Source: Pontederia crassipes
Lineage: Eukaryota; Streptophyta; Magnoliopsida; Commelinales; Pontederiaceae
Reading direction: 5' to 3'
NCBI GenBank assembly: GCA_030549335.1
Contig: JAUKPH010000017.1
Location: 13,477,501-13,541,500, forward strand
Length of the DNA stretch: 64,000 nucleotides
Shown: piece by piece, positions 48,967 to 59,802 of the stretch
Layout of the letters: every line of letters begins with the position of its first letter
Position numbering within the stretch: the first letter of the stretch is position 1
Made by a program: the position numbers and the translations under genes
Notes under the pieces: generated by a model
What the model was told of the DNA's origin: nothing
Databases searched by the model: none
The model's input: the letters and a program-made list of their open reading frames with translations, nothing else

Positions 48967-50684
48967 TGATGCGTTGTATTTGTAACAATAAAATTTGCTA
49001 GCAAGTGCACTAGTCGCTCAAGTAATATAGTAATAGGAGTAAGAGTGTCGAACCCACGAGGAATATTATTAATTCAATATCTGAATTTATAAATTAATAA
49101 GAGAGGAAAAACATGGATTTTTGGAAAGAGGTTTTATGAAATAAAATCTAGAAAATAAGATAAAGATAAGATAATGGTGTTGAAGTTAGGCCTTAGGATG
49201 AAAATAGATCAGGATAAATATTTGAACCATAAAAGATAAATTTAATCTTTAAAGATGGATTAGGAATTTTCTCAAGTTATTAATTTACAAGATTAACATC
49301 ACAGAGTCCACAAACTGGTAATTCTGCTATTTAATCCGGTAAATCAAACTATCTTAAATTTAATCAAACCTAAAGTCCCACAAACTAGTATTCGTCAGAT
49401 AAGATTAAAATTAAGATGCATTAATATGAAAATCCTAGACTATTAATCACTCCACAAACTGGTTAGATTAACAGACCACATAAACTTGATTCTCCACACA
49501 CTAGTTATCAAATTTATGTCAATTATTAATTTCACATAAAATCAATTAATTTAATTAGTGAATTCTGAAATTAAATAATCCACAAACTGGTAAGTACTCA
49601 ACTCAGAAATCCAAATAATTAAATCAAAAGCATTAAGCACAATTAACTAATTGATCAGAAAAGATTAAAACAAATAATATATGGTCCAAATAATTTCCCT
49701 TCAATAATAATCTCCAAAAATGAAATAAATAAAAATATGGAGTTCATCCTAGAAATTCTGGAGAGAAAATAACAAAATAATAATAATTGGAAGAATTACA
49801 CCCAAATAGACAAAAGTCGAAGCTTCGGATCACGGGCAGACAGTCGGGCAGCCTCTCGGACTTGATCAAAATCGCGATCAACTTCCAGCCGTTGCACCTC
49901 TCTCCTCTTGGTCGTAGCCTGCAGAGCTCACGACTCGCCGTGGAAGAAACCTGAACTTCAGAGCACGAATTGAAACGATGGATTCTTCACGTATTTATAG
50001 GGTGCAGACGGCCTTCAATTTGATCTCGGCCGTAACATCGTACGGTTAACTTTAAAATTATAAGATAAACTCGGCCAAAGATAAATCATTTTATCATTAC
50101 GCCCAAAGATAAATCCTTTTTATCTTTACTCCTTTCGAGTCTCGGCCGTAATGAAAATATTTTATCTTTACTCCTTTCCATTACTCCCAAAGGATAAAAA
50201 CCCTTTTATCTTTACGCCTTCAAATGTCTTGTTACGCCCAAAGATAAACTCATTTTTATCTTGTTACGCCCTTCATCTTCATGCCATTACGCCCTCCGAA
50301 TTTCGGCCGTAACATCTTTATCTTCATGCCATTACGCCCAAAAGATAAAATCATTTTATCTTTACGCCTTCAAATGTTAGCCGTAACAAAGAATTAAATC
50401 TTGTTACGCCCTAGAAATCTCGGCCGTAACGACTTGGGTGTAAAAATCTCGGCCGTAAGAAATAATTTCTTTGAATTTCGGCCGAGATTCGAATTTTCCT
50501 GCAAAATAATTATCCAAGTTTAGTTAATCCATCCACAATTAAAATATTTAGAGAATTTAATAATTAAAATTGATAAATCCGGAATTACGATTAAAAGTGA
50601 CTAAAAATGATGCATGCCATGATCAAATTACAGAAAATTTAATTAAAATAATTAACTAAAATATGTTATATTTTGCATGCATCA
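48967..50684 (-). repeat. Element 2, 3' LTR (left copy)
   Basis: TGATGC...GCATCA, 1718 bp. Related to the element 1 LTR over most of its length but clearly diverged in 49265-49400. It carries the CGGCCGTAA / TTACGCCC words at 50020-50490. Confidence 0.93.
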
Positions 50685-50699
50685 AACTCCCCCAAGCTT
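50685..50699 (-). other. Polypurine tract of element 2
   Basis: Identical to the element 1 tract (AAGCTTGGGGGAGTT on the - strand), abutting the LTR. Confidence 0.85.
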
Positions 50700-51806
50700 A
50701 AAGTCTTGCTTGTCCTCAAGCAAAAATTCAAAGCAAGGCTCAAGAAAGTTCTATCGTAGCCTCCACATTATCAACTGACTAATTTTCTCACACAATTCAT
50801 CTGCACACCTACTACTTAGTATCTTATCATTTTCCATGCACTTAGCTTTATAGAAGTTCTGAATGCTACACAAATTTAAACAATCTCAAATTCAGCCTTG
50901 AAAAAAAATAAATTGTCTATCAAATAATAGCATTGATATTGAACACATAAATACTAATTGAGCTTAAAACTTTTTCTTTTTCTTTTCATTTTTCAGCTTT
51001 ATTTTCAATCATTTAAAAGTTCTAATCTTCAAGCAGGATTGCACAAGGAAGTCCATGTAGCGGGCTTTAGACTGATGACTCCCAGACCAGATGACCTTGG
51101 GGCACCAGGTGATAAAGCACCCCTCGAGTTTACTTGCCCGAACAACCAAGGTTCTGAATGAAGAGTTCGAACTTAGCCATGGTTCAGTACTCCTGTGCTT
51201 CTCCATATTGCACAAGAAGGTCCATGTAGCAGGTTTTCGATCGACGGATCCCAGAGCAGTTGCCCTTAGGTCGCCAGGCATGAACCCCTACGGATCTAAT
51301 TACCCGAACACACCTTGGTTCCGGATAACACTTTTGTACCTACACATAACTTTATTCAACTTTTTTTTTTTTTAACATAATTATTTGTTGGGGTTTAACT
51401 AACCCTTCTTTTTATTCATTTTCAATTTTTATAAGCTCAAAAAGTACTTGATATGGTCAATAAGAAGGCTACTATTATCAAGACAAGAAATAAAAAGGCA
51501 TGAATATGATTTTGTCGTCTAGTCATTCATAATTCTACTTAGCATAGGCACATAGTCCATAAGTTTGATACTAAAATAGCAAGTGATAAGAAAGAAAAGT
51601 ATTCAAATTTCATCAATTAACGACATGTCTTTGAACTTTTACTTAAAGATAATTAAAACAATAAGACAAAAGTTAGTAAGATGGTAGCAAAAATAAATGC
51701 ATGCAATGGTATTTTTTTAGAAAATTTTCAAATTTTGCAATTTTTTTTTTTTTTTATAGATGCAGACATAAGCAAATAAACAGAAAGATGCAATGCATGG
51801 AATGCA
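50700..51806 (-). repeat. Non-coding spacer of element 2 with internal duplication
   Basis: Matches 2951-4061 of element 1 closely, including the doubled GTCCATGTAGC block (about 51051 and 51221). No gene. Confidence 0.75.
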
Positions 51807-51821
51807 AACTCCCCCAAGCTT
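51807..51821 (-). other. Second polypurine-tract copy of element 2
   Basis: The same 15 bases as at 50685, 1122 bp further inside, just downstream of the post-pol ORF. Confidence 0.75.
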
Positions 51822-51933
51822 GAACTAGACACTGTCCTCAGTGTTAAGCCAGCAAGGGAAAGTGATACATACTCAATAAAAAAGAAAATTTAAAGAAACG
51901 AAAATAAAGAAAAGGGAAAAGACACAACCGGAT

Positions 51934-53634
51934 TTACTGTCTGCGGGGTGGCGATGGTGGATAGTAGCTGAGATTTCCTTGGCGCATATGATACTCATGG
52001 ATGCGTCTCGTCATGCGCGCATGTTGATTCTGAAGGGATTCGAAGCGACCCTGACGATCATCCATATTTCTAAAATCAGCTCGAATGTTGGTCAGCTCTT
52101 GTGCTTGTCGAAGTTGCTCTTCCTGAATAGCATGCAACTGCCCTGCCTGACGAAGTTGCTCTTCTTGAAAAGTGTGAAACTCCCCTGCTTGACGAAGTTG
52201 TTCATCATACATTGATTCCCATAAGTTTTGCATGGAAGCATAGTCAGGCTGAGGTGGCGGAGGTGGATAGTAAGCCTGCTCTGGAGCTGAAGTAAAAGTG
52301 GGCTCCGGTGCTATATAGCGATTCTGCACAGGTTCTTGTAAAGGAGCAGATACTTCCATCGAGTCGCGTTCCTCATAAGGAGTAGAAGGTATGAACGAGG
52401 AATCAGAAGAGCTCTCTTGTGCTGGAGATGGAATCGGAGAAGGCACCGGCATATAAGGCGAATGGACGGATGTGGCATATTGGGAAGCTGCAGGTGATGC
52501 AGCCTGGAATCCTTGTTGTTGTTGAAGGTAAGGTTGGGCTGCCGCATAATCAGTAGAATCAAACCAGGAGAAAGGTTCATCCTGGTGTAGCTGTCCGACA
52601 GAGGTAGATGGTCCTGCAGGTGGATTTACTGGAGCGATGACCTGCCTAAAAAGAAGCCAATTATTTGGATTAATCGGCGTAAAAGCATCTCGATCTGAAC
52701 AGGGCACCTCCTGATGGTGGCCTTTAAAAACAAAAACTTTGATCCCTGAGTTGTTGGTCTTCACGAGACCCATAGCCTGAATGGTCCTACGAGTGAGGTG
52801 AGTGTTTCCTGGCACAGCTTCGAGATCATCCAAGTCAAGTTGTAGGTGCTGAGCGATAGGTGTGAGAAGGGCACCCATATTAATGCTACCGCCACGATGA
52901 GTAGTGCGGCGCTGGAATCGACGAATTAGGAAGGCACCCACATTAACGGGAGTTCTGTGAAGCATGCTGTGGATGAGATATAACTCTCCTTCTGAGACGG
53001 CACCATCGTTATCACTGCGTCCACTTATGGTGTTGCTTAGCATGCGATGGACGTAGCGCAGAACAGGATTCTGAATTGAGCTATCTTTAGCGGTGTTCCA
53101 AACCAATCGATCTTCTTCTGTTATCTATTTCCAAAAAGTTTCAGCCTCAAAGTCAGTAGGTACAGAAAGAGATCCATGGTTGGGAAATCCATAGATATTA
53201 TTAATCTCTCCTAGAGTGAGAGTAAAAGGTCGTCCATAAAGTTGGAATGAAATGCGGGGCTGATCATAGTTCCTGCCATCTAAATTAAAGATTTCCAGAG
53301 ATGAGAGGAATTCCATAATTAGTACTTCATAAGTTGGCCACCAAGAATGCACAAAGTCAGATAGTCCAATTTGAGAAAATAATAGATGAGTATCTGCAAG
53401 TAAATTATACTCCCTCAGCAATTCAGTATCTGAAAATCTGGTGGCATGAATTCGAATATCACACATCCGTTCATATCGAGCTTGATACTCCGGCTTAGTC
53501 CAATAATAATCTCCGGGGTAGGAGATTAGTTGTGAAGGCTGTGGGGCCGGCTGAGCATTCGGATGTCGTCGTTCGTGATGTCCCCTCCATATATTAGCAA
53601 ATCGTCTCATTTTGATCTGGACAAAAATAAACAA
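51934..53634 (-). pseudogene. Athila post-pol (env-position) ORF, one premature stop
   Basis: One frame from an ATG at 53610 (MRRFANIWRGHHERR) to a stop at 51934, interrupted by a single stop at 53125-53127 after AETFWK; both halves are in the same frame. The N-terminal half (LREYNLLADTHLLFSQIGL, FQLYGRPFTLTLGEINNIYG) and the middle (GALLTPIAQHLQLDLDDLEA) resemble the Athila ORF family found downstream of pol in many plants. I see no signal peptide, membrane segment or fusion motif, so env-like describes its position only. The C-terminal third is Pro/Gln-rich and holds three copies of a 14-residue unit (EEQLRQAG plus six variable residues) leading into a likely coiled coil. Its role is unknown. 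Confidence 0.8.
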
Positions 53635-53639
53635 AGAGA

Positions 53640-54560
53640 AGGTACCGGCTTGGTGGAAGCTCGGCCGTAATATGTGTTTGAAGAAGAGCTCACGGTCGGG
53701 GGTGACTCGGCCGTAGAAGTTGGAGGCGTGACTCGGAACTCGGCCGTAAGAAGTTGATGAACCCGGAGTTTGGCCGTAAGAGAGCGGCGGAGATGACGTG
53801 ACTTCGACCGTAAAACGAAGGCGACGTGGAAACTTTGGCCGTAATAAGTGTCGGTGTGCGGTGGAAGACCGGCCGTAACGAACCCGGAAGCGCTGGAACT
53901 TCGGCCGTAATAAATGTCGGTGTGGTGGAAGACCGGCCGTAACGAACCCGGAAGCGCTGGAACTTCGGCCGTAAAGTTGATGAACCTCGGCCGTAATGCA
54001 GAGAGGGCGGCGCGCGGTAGCTTCGGCCGTAAGGAGTTGCTCGGCCGGAGTCGAGTGGAAGTTTCACTTCGGCCGTAATTGATCTGCAATATACGAGAAG
54101 AGGTAAGTATTTTATAGATAAATTTATGGGGTAACACCTGTTCCGACAGCGCGCAGTGAAAGGTCAAATCCGGCGTAAAGGCGTGCATTTTTCCAAGGTA
54201 TGTCCGTGGTCTGCTGATGTGACATCTCGGCCGTAATGGATGGTGGCAGGGCGTAATAGGAACCGCAGCTCTTGTCATGTCTTCGACCGTAACGATGTGG
54301 CGTCTTGTCTGTTGGAATCTTTACGGTGTGGTCAACGAGGTCATTCTCGGCCGTAACGAGGAATGGTGTCAGCCATGTCCGAGCTTGATGCGTGTGACAA
54401 CTCGGCCGTAATGTACACGTAACGAGGGTGGCAGGGCGTAATGACGATGGCAGCTTGTCGTTTCTTCGATCGCTTCGGCCGTAACGGAATCCGTAGTCTG
54501 CTGATGTGACATCTCGGCCGTAATGAGAATCAATTCTTGAAATTTACGCCCCTGAGTTTA
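53640..54560. repeat. CGGCCGTAA motif array upstream of the post-pol ORF (element 2)
   Basis: Roughly 25-30 copies or variants of CGGCCGTAA, almost all in one orientation, spaced about 20-60 bp. A longer unit is also doubled: GGTGGAAGACCGGCCGTAAC and what follows, at about 53860-53910 and 53924-53970. The open frames across it (for example 53607-54278) are by-products of the repeat. Confidence 0.87.
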
Positions 54561-54754
54561 TCTCCCCTTGCAAAACATTAAATTAAATGACTCCGTAATA
54601 AAATAAATGTCTAATAAAACTATCACCAAAATTAAGATATTAACAACTAATTAAACTAAATTAAAAAAAAAATAAATAAATAAATAAATAAAAATAAAAA
54701 GGATAGAAATAGTTCTGATTTATAGTCGTCAGCTTGACTTAGTTCTGATGAAAA

Positions 54755-56077
54755 TCAAGGCCTATTTTGCTCTTCCCCTCTTGGATTTTTCTCTGTGTTG
54801 CTTGGGAGAGAGCCCGGTGTACGTCCAGTTAGTTGTGCCGCCATCTGGCCCAGTTGTCTTTCCAGATTTCGAATAGATGCATCCTGACTCGTGGCTCTAG
54901 ATTCCATATTCTTCTGCAATGCTTGCATTGTGTCTATGATCTGTGCCATCATCTCCTGCATATGATTTGATGATTGATGTTGGGGAGTATCAGATTGTCT
55001 TTTCAGTATATAATCTTTTGATGGACCAGAAGATTGGCCTTGGTTCTGATTATAGGCAAACTTCGGATTATGTCTCCATCCATAATCGTTGTTCCTGTAA
55101 AATGGATTGGAAATAAAGTTAGCATTTTCAATTTGATTTGAATCTGAAGTGTTACCTGTAGGGCTATAATTGCTAGAATTTCCTATTAGTGACATCATCT
55201 GCTCGAATTTTTGATTAAGTGACTCCAGCTGAGCCACTATTTCTGAAGATTGTATTCCTCGTGTAGCATGTACATCATGGGTTCGGCGAGATGGTCTCCT
55301 TTCTTGACTTGATTTGAGTGCTACAGCTTCAATTATATCTTGTATCTCACTAGGACGTTTAGATCCCAGCACTGTCCCTCCTGCTGATTGGTCGAGTTTG
55401 TCTTGATCTGCAGGTCGTAATCCATGGTAAAAATCTTCCATTACTTGCCATTTTGGAATTCTATTATCAGGAACTCTGGCCAGCAGTTCCTTATATCGTT
55501 CCCAGGCTTCATATAACGTCTCGTTATCATCTTGAACAAATGCCCTCAGCTCTCTTCGATATTTGCCTGCCTTTTGTGGTGGACAATATTTTCCAACAAA
55601 CTTTTCTACCAGCTCCAACCAAGAATGAATTGATCCTGCAGGCAAAGTTTTAAACCAAGTGGAAGCTTTGTCACGTAAAGATTGAGGGAATAATAATAAA
55701 CGAATAACTTCAGAAGAAACATTATTATTTCTAAAGGTGCTCAGAGTGGCAAGAAATTTGTCAAGGTGATCGTGAGGGTCTTCATGAAATCCTCCACCAA
55801 ATTGGGATGCTTGTATCATCCTCACGATTGCGGGATTTATCTCAAAATTATTTACGTTAATATCAGGCAGTACGATGCATGATTCTCGGTCACTGTATCT
55901 GGCCGAGACATATTCTCTCATAGAAAGTTCTGCTTCATCTTCTCGCCGATTATTATATGGTGGAACCAGTTCATTCTGTTGCTCCAGTCTCTGATTGTCG
56001 CGTGCTTGTTCCGCCATTTTTCTTATATTTCTTCGTAATCGACGATAGGTTCTTTCAATTTCAGGATCAAATTCCAA
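54755..56077 (-). CDS. Element 2 gag, truncated by the pol deletion and lacking the zinc knuckle
   Basis: About 440 codons, nearly identical to element 1 gag over the core domain (FGGGFHEDPHDHLDKFL, LRDKASTWF, LVEKFVGKYCPP). The open stretch starts at a TTG; the first ATG is at the MAEQARDNQ position. At about 55165-55195, where element 1 encodes CNNCGGGHASNYC, this copy has only IGNSSNYS: the Cys/His residues are gone by an in-frame deletion and substitutions. Downstream the frame runs to NPRGEEQNRP and stops at the deletion junction. Uninterrupted otherwise, in an element with nearly identical LTRs, so it may be translated. Confidence 0.87.
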   Translation of the reverse strand: MEFDPEIERTYRRLRRNIRKMAEQARDNQRLEQQNELVPPYNNRREDEAELSMREYVSARYSDRESCIVLPDINVNNFEINPAIVRMIQASQFGGGFHEDPHDHLDKFLATLSTFRNNNVSSEVIRLLLFPQSLRDKASTWFKTLPAGSIHSWLELVEKFVGKYCPPQKAGKYRRELRAFVQDDNETLYEAWERYKELLARVPDNRIPKWQVMEDFYHGLRPADQDKLDQSAGGTVLGSKRPSEIQDIIEAVALKSSQERRPSRRTHDVHATRGIQSSEIVAQLESLNQKFEQMMSLIGNSSNYSPTGNTSDSNQIENANFISNPFYRNNDYGWRHNPKFAYNQNQGQSSGPSKDYILKRQSDTPQHQSSNHMQEMMAQIIDTMQALQKNMESRATSQDASIRNLERQLGQMAAQLTGRTPGSLPSNTEKNPRGEEQNRP

Positions 56078-56414
56078 CAGTGAATTTGAACTTCTAGTGC
56101 GCTTATCAGAAGATTCCAGGATTGGTTGTGATTTAATTTTCGATTAGTACCTGCAACAACCAATTTTCAGTAAGATAAAAGAATAAAATAAAATATATAC
56201 AAGAAGAAAGAAATTCAGATAATAGGTCACGAAAAATGAGTTTTTTACTAATAAAGTCTTTCGGCACGATAGAATTTGAAAATTCGTCATTAAAATTAAT
56301 TTTCTAGAGGAACTTTTCAGAAATTCTTCAAACCAATACGAATATCAAATATTAATGTCGACCCAAAAGAATTTATGATGATGTAGCAAATTGCACAAAA
56401 TAAGTCCGAACTAA

Positions 56415-57420
56415 TTTGCGAACGTAAAGTTAATAATCAGAAATAATCAAAAATTATTTTCAGAGAAGAAATAAGATTGATTGGCCGTAATACAGAAATA
56501 GATTTACGGCCGAAATTAGATTAGTAATCCGAGGCTCGTTCGTCCGTAAAAATCGTAAAACAGTGTTGAAAGGGATTCAACGTGAAGGCATAAAAATTAG
56601 CATGGTCATGAATTATCTCGGCCGAAAAAATTTGAATGAAATGTTGCCAAATGAATCATTACGGCCGACAAAGAATATAGTTCATATCGGTCGTAAAACA
56701 ATGAGAGGTAAAACATCAACACATATAAATCGGCTGGAAAGCAGTAAAATCAATGTCGGATGATCCATTACGGCCGAGACAAACTGAATCACTTCGGCCA
56801 AAACAAAGTCAAATCAAAAGTTCAAACTACTATCTTTATCCATTACGGCCGAAAATAAAAAAAATCACAAATCAATTGGGTCGGAAGATGGCGTAAAAAA
56901 ACGAATGTTCAGAAATTTTACGGCCGTAAAACCATGAGATTAATTCTCGGCCGTAAAAATGAAACATGAGATCATTTCGGCCGTAAAAAGATTAAATCGT
57001 CAATTAAGATGAGGTCACTTCGGCCGAGATGATGTCAACACGAGGCCGTGTTTCGGCCGAAATAACTTCGAATAAAACTCAAATGTCGAAAATTGAATCA
57101 TTACGGTCGAAAGTGAATTAAGTCAATTCCTTACGGTCGTAAAACTACGAAATCAGATCAAATCCATATGAAAAGTTCAAACAAAAATGTTACGGCCGAG
57201 AATGAAAACTGATTCAAATAGGGCGTAAAAATTTAAACCATCGATAAACCGGCCGTAACAAGGTCAAATCAATATCCATTACTCATGGCGTAAAATAACG
57301 TTCAGATAAAAATATTACGGCCGTAAAGGTTGAAAGTTTAGAATTCAGAAATCATTCATTGCGAGGCCGTAAAATTGATAAAGCCGACATATTAAATCTC
57401 GGTCGTAAAATCATAAGTCG
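56415..57420. repeat. Element 2 leader with CGGCCGTAA palindrome array
   Basis: Counterpart of 10555-11720. Motifs occur in both orientations, with the complete palindrome TTACGGCCGTAA at 56918-56929 and 57315-57326. About 160 bp shorter than the element 1 leader through small deletions between motifs. Confidence 0.86.
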
Positions 57421-57637
57421 ACAGTGTAATTTGAAAAAAAATCCAATCGGCGTCGGATTTTAAACCGAAAGTAGATAAATAAAAAAAAATTTATCGTAAC
57501 CTTTATCTGCAAAAGAAAAAAAATGTCAGTTTATTCACAAAAATAATTAAAATAATTAATACATATGCACAGAGAATTATTTACAATTTATTTACATCTC
57601 CTAATAATTCATAAATATCAGAAATTAATTAAAATAC

Positions 57638-57655
57638 TCCCCGGCAACGGCGCCA
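57638..57655 (-). other. Primer-binding site for tRNA-Asp (element 2)
   Basis: The + strand TCCCCGGCAACGGCGCCA is an exact match to the 3' end of plant tRNA-Asp with CCA, 6 bp from the LTR. Confidence 0.92.
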
Positions 57656-57661
57656 AAAACT

Positions 57662-59379
57662 TGATGCGTTGTATTTGTAACAATAAAATTTGCTAGCAAG
57701 TGCACTAGTCGCTCAAGTAATATAGTAATAGGAGTAAGAGTGTCGAACCCACGAGGAATATTATTAATTCAATATCTGAATTTATAAATTAATAAGAGAG
57801 GAAAAACATGGATTTTTGGAAAGAGGTTTTATGAAATAAAATCTAGAAAATAAGATAAAGATAAGATAATGGTGTTGAAGTTAGGCCTTAGGATGAAAAT
57901 AGATCAGGATAAATATTTGAACCATAAAAGATAAATTTAATCTTTAAAGATGGATTAGGAATTTTCTCAAGTTATTAATTTACAAGATTAACATCACAGA
58001 GTCCACAAACTGGTAATTCTGCTATTTAATCCGGTAAATCAAACTATCTTAAATTTAATCAAACCTAAAGTCCCACAAACTGGTATTCGTCAGATAAGAT
58101 TAAAATTAAGATGCATTAATATGAAAATCCTAGACTATTAATCACTCCACAAACTGGTTAGATTAACAGACCACATAAACTTGATTCTCCACACACTAGT
58201 TATCAAATTTATGTCAATTATTAATTTCACATAAAATCAATTAATTTAATTAGTGAATTCTGAAATTAAATAATCCACAAACTGGTAAGTACTCAACTCA
58301 GAAATCCAAATAATTAAATCAAAAGCATTAAGCACAATTAACTAATTGATCAGAAAAGATTAAAACAAATAATATAGGGTCCAAATAATTTCCCTTCAAT
58401 AATAATCTCCAAAAATGAAATAAATAAAAATATGGAGTTCATCCTAGAAATTCTGGAGAGAAAATAACAAAATAATAATAATTGGAAGAATTACACCCAA
58501 ATAGACAAAAGTCGAAGCTTCGGATCACGGGCAGACAGTCGGGCAGCCTCTCGGACTTGATCAAAATCGCGATCAACTTCCAGCCGTTGCACCTCTCTCC
58601 TCTTGGTCGTAGCCTGCAGAGCTCACGACTCGCCGTGGAAGAAACCTGAACTTCAGAGCACGAATTGAAACGATGGATTCTTCACGTATTTATAGGGTGC
58701 AGACGGCCTTCAATTTGATCTCGGCCGTAACATCGTACGGTTAACTTTAAAATTATAAGATAAACTCGGCCAAAGATAAATCATTTTATCATTACGCCCA
58801 AAGATAAATCCTTTTTATCTTTACTCCTTTCGAGTCTCGGCCGTAATGAAAATATTTTATCTTTACTCCTTTCCATTACTCCCAAAGGATAAAAACCCTT
58901 TTATCTTTACGCCTTCAAATGTCTTGTTACGCCCAAAGATAAACTCATTTTTATCTTGTTACGCCCTTCATCTTCATGCCATTACGCCCTCCGAATTTCG
59001 GCCGTAACATCTTTATCTTCATGCCATTACGCCCAAAAGATAAAATCATTTTATCTTTACGCCTTCAAATGTTAGCCGTAACAAAGAATTAAATCTTGTT
59101 ACGCCCTAGAAATCTCGGCCGTAACGACTTGGGTGTAAAAATCTCGGCCGTAAGAAATAATTTCTTTGAATTTCGGCCGAGATTCGAATTTTCCTGCAAA
59201 ATAATTATCCAAGTTTAGTTAATCCATCCACAATTAAAATATTTAGAGAATTTAATAATTAAAATTGATAAATCCGGAATTACGATTAAAAGTGACTAAA
59301 AATGATGCATGCCATGATCAAATTACAGAAAATTTAATTAAAATAATTAACTAAAATATGTTATATTTTGCATGCATCA
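57662..59379 (-). repeat. Element 2, 5' LTR (right copy)
   Basis: Partner of 48967-50684 with about two differences. Ends GCATCA followed by CCCAT (59380-59384). Confidence 0.93.
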
Positions 59380-59384
59380 CCCAT

Positions 59385-59797
59385 TAGTCAAACGGTCGTC
59401 TATTATAAGTCCATACAATAGTCGCCCGATAGGAGGAAAAGGACTCCCGTTTATCAGTCTTTCGGTCGACCGAAAAGGTAGCAGTCGATCGTTTGATGTT
59501 CATTTTTCATTCATTTCATAATCATACTTTCGGTCGACCTTGAGGAGATTCGATCGTCCGTTATAAACAGTGTCGTCTTCTCCATCGACGGTCGGTCGGA
59601 TTTCTCCGTCGATGGTCGAAAGTTATTCCAGTGAGGAGACCCAAAATAGTCGACTGATATGGTTTCGTCGTCCGATTGGTCATTGTCACCATTGCCGAGC
59701 CTCGATGTTTTTCTAGTTCGATCGTCCGAAAGGATTTCGGACTTTTGTTCTAGTCTATAACGATCAACCGTTATAGTAACGGTCGTCCGTTGTAGTT
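59385..59797. repeat. Element 4 LTR, segment rich in GGTCGACCG words
   Basis: Continuation of element 4 after element 2. It contains many CGGTCGACC, CGGTCGTCCG and TCGATCGT words, similar to the cluster at 44300-44600. No gene. Confidence 0.7.
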
Positions 59798-59802
59798 GTC
59801 GC

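Larger units (their letters stand above)
48967..59379 (-). mobile_element. Athila-lineage element 2: gag and post-pol ORF kept, pol deleted, very young
   Basis: A 10.4-kb element on the - strand with 1718-bp LTRs of identical length (48967-50684 and 57662-59379). I see only about two base differences between them (near 49386/58082 and 49681/58377), so insertion is very recent. Order in its sense: 5' LTR, perfect tRNA-Asp primer-binding site, motif-rich leader, gag (without zinc knuckle), a second motif array, the post-pol ORF with one stop, two polypurine tracts, 3' LTR. Protease, RT, RNase H and integrase are entirely absent; the junction is near 54755. It must have been copied by enzymes from another element. 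Confidence 0.93.

Noticed and set aside
53607-54278. 223-codon open frame with repeated LRPK / TAE / YGR words
   Set aside because: The peptide is only the CGGCCGTAA array translated. Other frames of the same DNA are open in the same way, and it runs out of frame into the post-pol ORF.
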